64,000 bases of DNA from Prinsepia uniflora (lineage: Eukaryota > Streptophyta > Magnoliopsida > Rosales > Rosaceae): positions 57,345,864 to 57,409,863 of the forward strand of contig CM064876.1 in NCBI GenBank assembly GCA_032719365.1. The letters are read 5' to 3'. A model generated the notes under the pieces. The model worked only from the letters and a program-made list of their open reading frames with translations. It was not told where the DNA came from and ran no database searches. Positions 1 to 11,378 of the stretch are shown here, one piece after another. Numbering within the stretch: position 1 is the stretch's first letter; every line of letters begins with the position of its first letter. Made by a program: the position numbers and the translations under genes.

Positions 1-2504
1 TCAGATGACCGAGTTAAGGGTCACGGAAGTTGGAGGGCACTTTGGTAATTATTGCCCTGAGGGCATTTTGGTCATTTGCACGGCGGTTACTGTAGCATCA
101 CCTTGGGAAACCGGCCTGCATGGCCATGCCGTGGTGTTTTGAGCGTGCAAATTGTTTATGGCATTAGTGGAATGAATAGATGATTTGTTTATGGAATTTG
201 AGGTATTGGAAGCATTCCATCATGGCTGAGCAGAGCTTCAGAGCACGAGTTAGTTTTAAAAATGGCCATGGGCTCTGTGTGCGGGAAACATTTTCCAGAG
301 AGATTCAGTTGGTCTCCCACGGGCTGCTGGCTGCACTGATCGATTAACCGTGTAAGGGAGTGGAGAGAGGATTCATTTTGCAAGCATTTGGTAGTCTAAG
401 AGAGAGTTGAGAGTGAGAGGTCTGAGACGGGGAAGAAAAACCAGTTTGGAGGGAAAATCGAAGATCAAATTGTGAGGCCATTTGAGCGAAACCAAGGGCC
501 GTATTAGTCTTCTGGGAGCAATAGGAAACCGACCACATCGATTTCGAAGGACATCAATCACAAATTGGCCAAGAACTGAGGCCCTTGGTTCTGAGAATTT
601 TTGAGCTTGAGGACGGCTACTTCCAGGTTAGTATTGGGTCAATTGATTGGATGTTTTGGTTCGTCTATGTTCCCTTAAGCTACTGGTGAAGTTAATTTGA
701 GTTTGGTTTAGAAACCATGGAGTTTGGGTGATCAACCCGTTTGGTTGATCACGGGTCGACGGTCGGATTTAGGGATAGTGGAGGTTAATTCATGGCACAG
801 ACCTAAGATTAATTGATTAGAAAAGACGTTAGGATCAAAAACGGAAGGATTCGAGGGTGAATTGAAGGTTAATCATCCGGGTTGAGTTGCGGGTAACAGA
901 CTCGTTTAACAGGCTAGTCGGGTAGGAGAGACGACACTGTAGCTGGGCGCGTGGCCTTCACGCGCAGCCACTTTGGACGGCGCGTGACGACGCGTGTAAT
1001 GTCATCTCCGGTCACGGTCAACATGAAACTTATTCCTTTCAATCTAATTAACATTTTATCTTTAGGGTTCGAGTCGATCGGGGGTCGTTCGGGATAATTT
1101 CGAGGGTTCGGAAGATTAGGTCTTTAAGTTTAACTACGCGGAAAAATCTGGAAAAATTAGGGAAAATCTTACGAGATATTTGGGGATGATTGTAACCCTC
1201 CTTGTACGTTTTTACAGGCCCGGACACTTCCGAAGCTACTGAGGAGCGCACGGGGCGCGATTGACGCGTCCGAAAACCGTGAGTGAACTTTTGATTTCTA
1301 AACTGTGCATGCATGACTATTTTACTTATTTATCTTGTGTTTTCACATATGATTTTATGTTGAAAAATATGATATTTCGGTTTTACGTGATTTCACGCTT
1401 TTCGAGATAATTATCGTATTTCACGCATTTTGAGGTTACGGTTTTCTCCTATGCATGAATGATGTTTTGATGAAGGATTTGGATATGATTATGCATGTTA
1501 CGTATTTATGATGTTTTTATTATATTTGTGAAGTGGTTTTCGGGAATTGCATGTTTTGGAATTTGCAAGTGATTTCAGACATAAGTCCTATTATGACAAG
1601 ATATGATTTTCGGAATGATTTTTGGGAAACGGATCATGATGAATCCTGGTTTATTGTGTTTATAAATGGTTTTGGGTTTAAAGACCTGGTTGATTGTTGG
1701 ATCTGGTTTTGGGTTTAAAGACCCGATTAATTGATGACGGGGGCGGGCCCGAAAAATTGGGTTTAAAGACCCGGATTGAGTTTAAAGACTCGTGAGTTTA
1801 AAGACTCGGTTATTATGATACCCCAGAGGCCTATTGATTATGTTTTGAGTTTAAAGACTCGTTGATATCTCGGGAAGGCCTGATATTAAGTTTGAAGACT
1901 CGGATGGATCCAACGGCTTATTTGTGATTATTGATTCAGTTTTTACTTGATTTGTTTAATTGATGTTTCAAAATGACGATTTCTGGATTTGGTAATATTA
2001 TATTATTTTTACATGAGTTATGACGGTTTTCTGTAACGTGTTACATGTGTTTCGGAAAAAGGGAATTCGAATGTTTGATACGAGATTTTCGAATATCTGG
2101 TTATGCATGCGTGTTATAAAACTGGAGGGCGAACCCCGATTTCGTTAAACTGTTCTCTCCAAACTTTTGTTTCAGTCCACTCACACCTTGTTGTTTTAAC
2201 TACCCTCCAGGTCGTGGTACAAGTTCGGGGGCTAGCGCCGAGGCAGAGGCAGAGGCAGAGGCATAACGTTTTCCGTTGAGTAGTTAATTCACAGAGTAGG
2301 ATTTGTTCTTTAACTTGTTTTGTAATATTATGCTCTGTGAAACTATGGACTTGATGTCCAGTCGGTTGTATTTTTTTAATCTCCATGGTCTGACAATGGG
2401 TGTGATGTAATATTATTTGGTTTTCCGGTCTTTTGTGTTCGATTGTCAGACGGGAGCAGGATGCTTCTCGATTATCGAGGAGATAATTAGGGTGGGTCCT
2501 GTCA
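1..2504 (+). mobile_element. 5' LTR (partial) of gypsy element A
   Basis: This is LTR sequence running from before the window to a CCTGTCA terminus. It is directly followed by a tRNA-iMet primer-binding site and a gag gene, so it is the 5' LTR of the element to its right. It contains repeated GGGTTTAAAGACCC and GAGTTTAAAGACTC hairpin units (about 1720-1910), a short GAGGCA repeat near 2237-2262, and the TGTCAGACGGGAGCAGG motif shared by most LTRs here near the 3' end. The LTR start lies outside the window. The small reading frames inside show no family features and are not called. Confidence 0.85.
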
Positions 2505-2506
2505 AT

Positions 2507-2518
2507 TGGTATCAGAGC
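2507..2518 (+). other. Primer-binding site (tRNA-iMet) of element A
   Basis: TGGTATCAGAGC is the standard plant sequence complementary to the 3' end of initiator tRNA-Met. It begins two bases after the LTR terminus CCTGTCA, which fixes the LTR boundary at 2504 and the element orientation as +. Confidence 0.92.
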
Positions 2519-2603
2519 ATAGGTTTACGGTTCGTGTCTGGCACTTGGGTGTGCCTCGATTATTGTACTAACTTATTCCTCTTTCAGAGAAGGACGATTG
2601 GCC

Positions 2604-3764
2604 ATGCCTCCTCGACGTGAACCCCCTCCACGACCTGATGATGGCGTCGCTAGAGATGCCGAGAGTGCTTCGATCGAGCGAGCCCAGCGTCTTGGGGCTA
2701 CGGTGTTTAGTGGTGGAGCGGATCCCGAGGATGCCCACCGTTGGATTTCTCGGTTTGAGCGGATTTTTGCTGTGATGCACTGTCTTCCTGTGGAGCGAGT
2801 GGTGTTGGCCACCTTTTTACTTGATCGATCTGCTTATGAGTGGTGGTATACTCTGGAGTTGTTGGGTTGGGATGCCCGTACAGTGACTTGGGAGACCTTG
2901 CGTGAACGGTTTCTGGATCAGTATTATCCCCGTTCATTCCGTGATGCTAGGGAGACCGAGTTTCTGCAGCTCCAACAGGGGAGCATGTCGGTAGCAGAGT
3001 ATGAGCAGAAATTTCAGATGCTAGCCCGTTTTTCTCCTACCTTTGTGTCTACTGAGGCTGAGAAATGTCGTAGGTTTGAGCTTGGCCTACGGGGTGAGAT
3101 ACGAGCCATTGTGACGGTCGGAGCTCTTACTACTCTCAGAGAGTTGGCAGATGCCGCAGTGCGGGTTGAGGCTAGTCTCCCGACACGTCCACAGTACTTT
3201 GGTGGTGGACAACGTCGAGAGCGTTCATATCCTGGATCATATGGTAGGCCTGGTAACTTTCAGAGTCCCAGATTCAGAGCGCCTAGGGCACAGACTGCTC
3301 CGCAGGCGAGCACGACTTCGGTTGCTTCCACAGGACGGCAGAGTGGTGGTTTTGCTCGAGATGCTTCCAGTGTTATCTGTTTCTTCTGTGGCGAGCGGGG
3401 CCACTATCGGAGGGATTGTCCATCTTTGCCACAAGGTGGTGGCGCCCGACGGGGTGCAGCTGAGCATGGGCGGAACACAGCTGCAGTTTCTGGGACTGGG
3501 AGTACTAGAGGAGGTGGTGCTGGAGCGACTAGTGGACTGAGGGGCCGGGTCCGTGAGAGAGCAGCTGGACGACATGCCCAAGTTTTTTCGGTTACGCAGC
3601 AAGAGGCCAGGGCAGCACCTGGTGTTGTGACAGGTACACTCACGATCTTTGGACATGGTGTTTGTGCTTTAATTGATCCCGGAGCTGCTCATTCGTTTAT
3701 ATCGCGGGATTGCGAGTTGTTGGCGGGTAGAGAGGTGTTCGCACTGGACTGTGATTGGCTGTGA
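2604..3764 (+). pseudogene. gag-protease region of Tekay-type gypsy element A
   Basis: This encodes the capsid/nucleocapsid protein and the start of the aspartic protease of a chromovirus. The ATG at 2604 is preferred over the upstream TTG because related gags start MPPRR. The capsid domain lies at about residues 30-200. A zinc knuckle of the form C-X2-C-X4-H-X4-C is intact (C259, C262, H267, C272). The protease motif at D358 reads D-P-G-A where D-S/T-G-A is usual, so the residue after the catalytic Asp has become Pro. The frame ends in a TGA at 3762-3764, while the protease continues in another frame from about 3750, so a single-base loss is likely. The element is probably dead. Confidence 0.9.
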
Positions 3765-5400
3765 GTACGTCCACAGGAGATGTATTTGTGGTAAATCAAG
3801 TGTTGCGGGAGTGTCCCGTAATGGTAGGTGACGTTGGTTTGGTAGCTGACTTGATACTCTTGGACTTGCACGATTTTGATGTCATTTTGGGAATGGATTG
3901 GTTGACGCTCCATCATGCTTCTATCAAATGTGTCGATAAGAAGGTTACTTTTCGGAGCCCAGGGTTACCGGAAACCATCTTTCAGGGAATACAGCGAGCA
4001 ACTTCTGTAGGAGTGATTTCAGCCCTGAAGGCAAGTAAGTTGTTGAGGAAAGGGTGCCAGGGATACTTAGCTCAAGTGATGGACGCACGAGCTGCACCAT
4101 TGAGAGTAGAGGATATACCTATAGTACGGGAGTTCCTCGATGTCTTTCCGGAGGATCTACCGGGATTGCCACCTCACCGAGATGTCGAGTTCCCCATCGA
4201 TCTGGTTCCAGGTACGAAACCTATATCTCAGACTCCGTATCGTATGGCGCCAGCCGAGTTGAAGGAATTAAAGGCGCAGTTGCAAGAGCTGCTTGAAATG
4301 GGATTTATTCGACCGAGTGTATCCCCCTGGGGAGCCCCGGTGTTGTTTGTGAGGAAAAAGGATGGGAGTTTGAGACTCTGCATTGATTACAGGCAACTGA
4401 ATAAAGTAACAGTCAGGAACAAATACCCCTTGCCTCGGATCGATGACTTATTCGATCAGCTGCGAGGAGCACAGTACTTCTCCAAAATCGATCTTCATTC
4501 TGGGTATCATCAGTTGCGGGTTAAGGATGAGGATGTACCCAAGACAGCCTTTAGAACCCGATATGGTCATTATGAGTTCCTTGTGATGCCGTTTGGTTTG
4601 ACCAACGCACCCGCAGCGTTTATGGACTTGATGAACCGAGTGTTACAGCCATACTTGGATCACTTCGTCATCGTGTTCATCGACGATATTCTAGTTTACT
4701 CGAAGAGTGCCGGAGAGCATGAGGAGCACTTAAGGATGATGTTGGGTACCTTGAGAGAAAACCAGTTGTATGCGAAGCTCAGCAAGTGTCAGTTTTGGTT
4801 GACGCGCGTGAGTTTCTTGGGGCATGTGATCTCAACTGACGAGATCAGTTTGGATTCTCAGAAAGTTGAAGCAGTGGCGAAGTGGGAACAACCGAAGACC
4901 GTCACTGAAGTCAGAAGTTTCTTGGGTTTGGCTGGCTATTACAGGAGGTTTGTAGAGGGTTTCTCTACCATTGCTGCCCCGTTGACATGACTGGCGCGGA
5001 AGGGAGTCAAGTTTTTCTGGGATGACGATTGTGAGCGTAGTTTTCGGGAGTTGAAGGAAAGGTTGACATCTGCTCCTATACTGACCCTTCCAGACGACAG
5101 TGGGGAATTCGAGGTGTACTGTGATGCATCCTTACAGGGATTGGGATGTGTACTAATGCAGCATGGGAAAGTGATTGCCTATGCTTCGCGCCAGTTGAAG
5201 CCACATGAGCGCAATTATCCTACGCACGACTTGGAGTTAGCTGCTGTTGTGCATGCGCTGAAAATTTGGAGACATCACTTGTACGGTGCGACTTGCAGGC
5301 TGTTCACAGATCACAAGAGCCTGAAGTATTTGTTCACTAAGAAGGACTTAAATGTGAGGCAACGACGGTGTATGGAGCTAATTAAGGATTATGATTGCAG
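3750..5400 (+). pseudogene. pol (protease C-terminus, RT, RNase H) of element A, truncated
   Basis: This continues gag-pro in a shifted frame. Visible in order are the protease C-terminal motif (ILGMDWL), the reverse transcriptase with the conserved core around FIDDILVYS in place of YVDD, the connection region, and RNase H (DASLQG, TDHKSLKYL). A TGA at 4988-4990 replaces what is normally an Arg codon, which fits a CGA-to-TGA transition. The RNase H domain stops abruptly near 5400, where sequence changes to LTR body. Integrase and chromodomain are absent. The family normally encodes RT, RNase H, integrase and chromodomain in one polyprotein, so this copy lacks roughly the 3' half of pol. Confidence 0.9.
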
Positions 5401-7291
5401 AAAACAAGTTGAATTTGGCAGGAATTGAATCAGGTCGAGCACGCGGGTCGCAGACTTGTTTTATAGAGGAGTCGGGCGAGGAAGGAGCACTGTGCAGGTT
5501 ACTGTAGCAGTGCGTGAACTAACGCGCAGCCACTCACGGCGGTGCGTGGGGGCGCGTGAGGGGGGATTTTCGAGGTAAGTTCAACATGAAACTTACTCCT
5601 TTTAATGTAACAAACATTTTGGCATTGGTTTCGAGGTAATCGGACACCGTTTCGATATTATTTTGAGGGTCCGAAGGTTTATGTTACGTTTTTAATTAAT
5701 ATTTAATTCCCAAAAAATTATGGGAAATTAGTATGATGTTATTAGAGTCCTTAGTGACCCTAGAGAATGATTTCGGGCAGGATTCGAGATTCCTAGAAAA
5801 TGTCAGAAATTACAGAAACGCATGCAGCTCGAAAAACGAGCGATATGGACGGTGTGTGAGTGGACTTTTCTTTCTAAAATTTAATGCATGCATAACTGTT
5901 TCTATGATTTCTATGATTATGATTATGACTTATGGTAATTACGATTTCCGTATTTATACGTATTTCAATATGCAATACGTAATTGCACGTATTTCGAGAC
6001 TATGAGTTCTCCTATGCTTTGATGATGGTTTGATGAACGTTTTTATATGATTTGTGCGTATCATGTTTTGAGGATGTTTTGATTGTGATTGTGAGTATGA
6101 CTTACGGTTTTGACACGTATTTCGAGATTATTACAGATTTGCGCATTTTACGAGATTTCGAGTATATTGTGATTTGATCATGGTTTTGATGCTTTGACTT
6201 TGGGATTTGAAACATGATTTGATTTCAAAGATTTAAACGGACTTTGGAAAAGGTGATTTCGAGCTTGATGCCCAGGGCATAAAAGTAATTTTGATGAACG
6301 AGATTTCGGGTTTCGGAAACTTAAAAGTGGATTTCCGAATTTGGGTGCGGAATGGTTATTCCGGATGCTAGGTTACAGAATAATGGTTCCGAATTTGAAT
6401 TTGGAAATGGATGGTGGATATGATTGAGGTTTGAATATGAAGTTCGGACATGAGTTCCATTTCGATAAAACGTGATGTCGGATTTTGATTTGGTTTTGGA
6501 CTTTGAATTCCGATGGATTCTGGATTGGTTGTGAATTACATATGTTTTGGGTTTAAAGACCCGGTACTATTGCTGGATCATGCTTTGGGTTTAAAGGCCC
6601 GGTTGATTAATGACGGGGGATGGCCCTTGATATGTTTTGAGTTTAAAGACTCGATTATTGAGATATCCCCCGAGGCCTATTAATATGTTTTGAGTTTAAA
6701 GACTCGTTGATATCCCGGGAAGGCCTGATATATGTGTGTTTAAAGACTCGGTGATTGAGATCCAGCAAACTGATTGACGTGTGATTTATTGTTGATTTCC
6801 GATGTTCGGATGTGTGGGCAATGGCCCGGTTTACATGGCTTGATGGATTTTTGGGTTATGTTCTGTACTTGGATTGATTTATGATTTTGGGTTGAGACCT
6901 TGTGTTTATGATTGTGGGCTAAGACCCGAAGGTTAAGAAAAGGAAAATGATTTTGATTTTCATACACGGTTTACTTATATTGGAAATGAAATGAATTGTG
7001 AAATGATTTTCGAATGCATGCATTGGTTTTACTCGGAGGGTAAAAATGTCTTCGGTAACGTGTTTATAACTGATTTCTTTTTGTCCACTCACACCTTTTG
7101 TGTTTTTATTGACCCTCTAGGTTGTGGCGCGATGATCGAGGCCGATCGAGAGGTGGAGGCATGAGTGAGTACGTGTGTGGCTATCCCTTGTTTGACAAGT
7201 GCTGAGGATAATTTGGGAACTTCAGTCGACTTGTCAGACGGGAGCAAGACCAGGCACGGTTGTCAATGTCCCTTAGGGGACGGTCCTGTCA
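5401..7291 (+). mobile_element. Truncated gypsy LTR (3' two thirds) fused to element A pol
   Basis: Immediately after the cut RNase H domain, sequence becomes LTR body. It has the same GC-rich block as the 5' LTR near 940-990, GTTTAAAGACTCG hairpin units at 6547-6750, the stem motif ending in TGTCAGACGGGAGC near 7225, and a terminal GGTCCTGTCA ending at 7291. It differs at many positions from the LTR at 1-2504, so it probably belongs to a different subfamily rather than being the matching 3' LTR. The join suggests recombination or a deletion between two elements. Confidence 0.75.
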
Positions 7292-7514
7292 AGGTAAATA
7301 GTTGACTTTTGACCTGGGAGGTCCGATGGCCGAGGGCCGAGGACCGTTACGTAGATCGGGTCGATACGAATCCGTAGACAAGCAGCACGCCGAAATCGCA
7401 CTTCGAACGGGGAAAGTTATGGGTCACGGAAGTTCGATTGCACTATGCACGCATTTCGAGTCGGGGATGATGTGGCAATATCTGATTGGACAAATATTTT
7501 AAGTAGGACCCATG

Positions 7515-7538
7515 GATGAGTGACAAGTGTCACTCATC
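7515..7538. repeat. Perfect 11-bp palindrome in LTR
   Basis: GATGAGTGACA, a two-base spacer AG, then TGTCACTCATC. The two arms are perfect reverse complements. The same palindrome occurs at 21286-21309 (perfect) and at 28373-28396 (one arm mismatch) at comparable distances from the LTR start, so it is a conserved LTR feature, perhaps a transcription-factor site in U3. Confidence 0.85.
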
Positions 7539-8860
7539 CTATTGGTGGCTTCCCTAAAAAGTGGATCTATTTTAATTAAATAATATTATCCTACTTATTT
7601 TATAATTAAACCCACCCATCTCTCATCTTCACCATTCATCTCATCAAAACTCTCAATCTTAGCCGTCCATTTTCCTCCCTCCCTCAGCTGATTATCATCA
7701 CCAGCCATCATTTTCTTTGTTTTCATTTTTCCTAACCCGATCACCCATTTTCACCCCACCCTCAAAACGAACACACAAACACACCACTCCACACCATAAT
7801 CATTTTCTGGGTTCCAGTGAAGGATTGAAGGTGATGAGGACGACGCGGTGGACAGCGGGCCACGGCGGTGGCCACGACAGAGGGAAAACCAAAACCATGG
7901 GTAGGTTGTTTTTAAATTTTTGAATTCGAGTTTAGGAGGTTTTTAGTTGATTCTGTTAATGGAAAAGGCTTTCTGGTGGTCTAAGGGTAAGGTTTGGATT
8001 GGAAATGGGGGTCGAGGACGGTGCAGACGCCCTGGACGGCGACCGGTTTCTGGGCCGTGGAAACCAAATCGTGAAGGTACGGTTTTGTTCAGTTTTTCGT
8101 TGTTTTAATCATGTGAATAAGTTCCTGAGATTGAAACTTAGAGATAGGAATTGAAAGGAAGGAAAAAGGGATAAAAATGAGAGAGTTATAGCATTGAACC
8201 GGCCGCGCCTGTTTAGGCTGGTCCGGCCCGGTTCAAAACCAGAGAACCAGTTCGACAGAGGTTAAGGGTGACACTGTTCACTAGCGCATGGGCTTCACGC
8301 ACAGCCCCTTTGGGCGGTGCGTAGGGGAGCGTGAAGCATCCTTTCAGGATGACTTCAACATAACTTTTAATCTATTCGATGTAACAAACATTTTGGGACT
8401 GATTTCCTGTCGATCGGACACCGTCTCGATAATGTTCGAGACATCCGAAGGTTTAGGATCGTGTTTTAAAATAGTCAAAAATTCAAGAAAATTACGGGGC
8501 TTCAATAAGAGGTTAATAAGGTAGTTAGTAACCCTCTAGAATGATTTGGACAGGTTTGGGAGTCCCGGTGACGACGATTAGCCCAATGAGGCGTTTTGCA
8601 CGCAAATCGAGGTGGCAACTTAGGACGATCTGTGAGTGGACCTTAATTTCTAAAATATGATGCATGCATAAATGTTTTATATAGTTTATAGATATGATTC
8701 TACGATGTTGATTTGGATGATTGTGATTTATATGGTTTCACGCATTTCGAGGCAATTTACGTGCTTGCACGTAAATCGAGATTTCAGTTTTACACTGATT
8801 TTCCGTACTTATAATTTTGGAAATGATTTCATGAAATGGTTTTGGATTTGAAAAGGTAAA

Positions 8861-9245
8861 CTCGGGTTCGAGACCCATGTGTTTTGGAATCCCTCGGACT
8901 CGAAGTCCATTTAGTTACGTTTTCGGGCTAGAGGCCCAATTGGTTCTTGAATCGATTTCAGATTTGGAAATATGGACCGGGCACAAGACCCATTTGACTT
9001 ACGAAATCTCGGACCTGAAGTCCATTTGATTTAAGAAGGCATCGGGCCGGAGGCCCAGTTGGTTTACGTATCGGGCTCGAGGCCCAATTGGTTTGCGTAT
9101 CGGATTCGAGGCCCAATTAGCTTACATATCGGGCACGAGGCCCATTTGGTTTACGAAATCGGACACGAGGACTAGTTTGTATGTGGATTCGGGCTTAGGG
9201 CCCAGTTACGTTTTAAGATTGTGATTTCGGGTCGGGGACCCATAA
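8861..9245 (+). repeat. Tandem array of short covarying hairpins in LTR
   Basis: About 12 units spaced roughly 25-45 bases apart. Each reads C-GGRY-(about 5)-RYCC-A. The stems come in three complementary versions: GGGT/ACCC, GGGC/GCCC and GGAC/GTCC, with longer perfect cases such as GGACTCGAAGTCC and GGGCCGGAGGCCC. One or two units (near 9107 and 9160) have lost pairing. Function is unknown. Confidence 0.75.
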
Positions 9246-10111
9246 ATGGATTTATGATTCATGACGGTTTATGGGGACCGGCATGAACCCTTGAATGGTT
9301 TTTACTGTTTATAACGGTTTATGGGGATCGGGCATGAACCCTTGAAAGGTTTTGAGAATGTTTTCAAAAGGTTTTTCGTATACCATCCTATATATATGAA
9401 TTGTCTCCTCCGAGAAGGGTCGTTGGCCTGGGTGGACCCCGGAGTAGTTACGGAGCACTGACTGAGTGGAGTCGCCCCCGTTGGGTTTCTTACTCTTAGA
9501 AAGGCTATGAATTATAACCCTCAGGGAGGGTCATTGATCTACGAACATTGACCTGGGTGGACCCTGGGGAGACTTAGGCTTTGAGACCCCGGGTAGCACG
9601 CGCGTAGCTCTAGATACCATGACAGGATTGGTTATATGAAATATATGATAAACATGATTTCTTGGTTTTGCGAAATTGTGTTTTATGATTGATAAATGGA
9701 TTTGGGCTGAGATCACGCATATGTTTATTATGTTCTATATTTTTGTAAATGGTTTTGGGCAAGGGCCCGTATGATTATGGTTATTTAAACATATGTGGTT
9801 TGAGAAATGGTTTTCCTATTGCATGCATGCATGCTTTTTAGTGAAGGGTATACAGGTTTTTTATGAAATATGTTTTACTAAACTTATTACTTTTCGTCCA
9901 CTCCCAGTCTTCTTGTTTTCAATGCCCTTCAAGTTGAATACGGTGCGGACTATAGCAGAGACCGAGACATCACATACCTCATCTGGATCCTGGTGTACTC
10001 TGGAAGCCGGTCGGGCTAAAAGTTCAAATTTTCCCTGGTCTGACACTTCGTGTCAGACGGAATCAGGAGCGTTCATTGTTAATCTCGGGGGGATTGGGAC
10101 GGGTCCTGACA

Positions 10112-10419
10112 CGTCCCCTAATTAAGTGTATCTTTTTATGTTTTTTTAATGAAATTCACTTGTAACATCGATTTTTTTTCTTCTAAATCTAGTATGTAAA
10201 TTTAGCTCATCCGAAATTTGGATTCAGCAAGCATCACTGCTTTTCATAGCTCAATACAAAAGGAAAGATAAATCAATAACTAAAAATTTGACTTAGTCCA
10301 TGGTTTATTAGTTGCCCAAAACTAAAATAAAAGAAAAATCAAACTTTATCACCTACTTGTGAAAGAAGGAGTATGCTAGTATGTGTTACGTTTGCTATAT
10401 CATTTTCCTTTCATGGCAC
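10112..10419. other. Spacer between LTR and hAT-like element
   Basis: AT-rich non-coding sequence following the LTR terminus. No reading frame, RNA gene or repeat is recognisable. Confidence 0.5.
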
Positions 10420-10427
10420 GTCCTCAC

Positions 10428-11370
10428 CATGGATGAAAATATCAATATATTTCGGCGAAATTTCGCTGAAATTTCGGTAATTTGTGTCAGTGGCACATAA
10501 GAAATGGGAGAAAGATATTGACCGAAATTTTGATATTTTTCCTTATTTTGAGCCCACAGATCCTTTCCTACGATTAAAATGATGAAGATGCATTATTAAT
10601 TTGTAAAAATCGAACGTAAAAAAAGGAGATTTAGTCGAGTCGTGCCGTGCCGTCGAATAGGAAAACCCGAGTTGCAGACCCGGCTGGAGGTAGGAGATAA
10701 CTGTTAGTTATTATACCTATACATTTGACGTTGGTTAGAGTTATATACACATTGGCTAGTAGAGTTGGTTTGTGTTTTAATATCCATTTGGGGGGTCTTG
10801 GGTTCGACCCCTCTTAACATTTTAGTTGCTGATTTTTTTTTTGCCTTTTTTTCCCCAATTTTTCAACAAAATGTGGCCTTTTTTTGTTTTTTTGTTTTCA
10901 TTTTTTTATCCAATTTTAAATATTCATTACTTCCAATTTTTTAACAAAGTTTGGTCATATTTTTTCATTTTTTTCTTCTAATTTTAAATATATTTAAACT
11001 TATTTTTTTCATTTTTCTTACATTGATTTTTTTTTATGTTTTTAACTATATTAACATTAATTATAGTAATTCACTTCAATTTATGTTTATATTTAAGATT
11101 TTATATTATTAGCCATCAACATAACTCTATTGTATCATATCATTCATCATATATTTATCATATTAAAGTCATTTTATAATTTTTATTAGTCCTATATAAC
11201 TATTATTGGGTACTTGAGTTTTCCCAAAGTTTCATTCCAAATTTCAAATTTTTGGACCGAATTTCCGTCATTTTTGTTGACCGTAAACGATATCGATATT
11301 GATATTTGAGACGAGATATCCGTAAATTTGACTAGCGATATATCCCTCAATATTGATATTTCAATCATTG
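10428..11370. mobile_element. hAT-like non-autonomous DNA transposon (copy 1)
   Basis: A 943-bp element with imperfect terminal inverted repeats: the left end starts CATGGATGAAAATATCAATA and the right end, read in reverse complement, starts CAATGATTGAAATATCAATA. It is flanked by an 8-bp target duplication with one mismatch (GTCCTCAC at 10420-10427, GTCCTTAC at 11371-11378). Eight-base duplications and CA termini are typical of the hAT superfamily. There is no transposase. The right 100 bases closely match the right end of the element at 47493-48693, which confirms the family. Confidence 0.82.
10753..10811 (+). other. tRNA-like A-box/B-box segment inside the hAT-like element
   Basis: GGCTAGTAGAGTTGGTTT resembles a tRNA/SINE A box. 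GGGTTCGACCCC, about 30 bases downstream, is a perfect B-box-like hairpin. A T-rich tract follows. This could be the head of a tRNA-derived SINE or a chance match. It is absent from copy 2 of the transposon. Confidence 0.35.
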
Positions 11371-11378
11371 GTCCTTAC

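Larger units (their letters stand above)
7292..10111 (+). mobile_element. Nearly complete gypsy LTR lacking its first 300 bases
   Basis: From 7300 the sequence aligns by eye with the solo LTR at 27846-30679, starting about 290 bases inside that LTR (TTGACTTTTGACC..., GGTCCGATGGCCGAGGGCC). It runs to the usual CCTGACA terminus at 10111. It holds a perfect palindrome (7515-7538), a covarying hairpin array (about 8861-9245), two ATGACGG/ATAACGG-type repeat units near 9268-9345 and the terminal TCTGACAC/GTGTCAGA stem near 10040. The head was lost at the junction with the previous LTR. After 10111 the sequence becomes AT-rich spacer. Confidence 0.8.

Noticed and set aside
3151..3656. Overlapping frames on both strands across gag
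   Set aside because: Shadows of the gag reading frame. The zinc knuckle and capsid motifs fix the true frame.
8861..9245. Possible CRISPR array from regularly spaced repeats
   Set aside because: Units are short, palindromic and vary, spacers are related to each other, and the locus is plant LTR sequence.
10800..10811. tRNA gene from the B-box-like motif
   Set aside because: No acceptor stem or anticodon arm can be folded around it.
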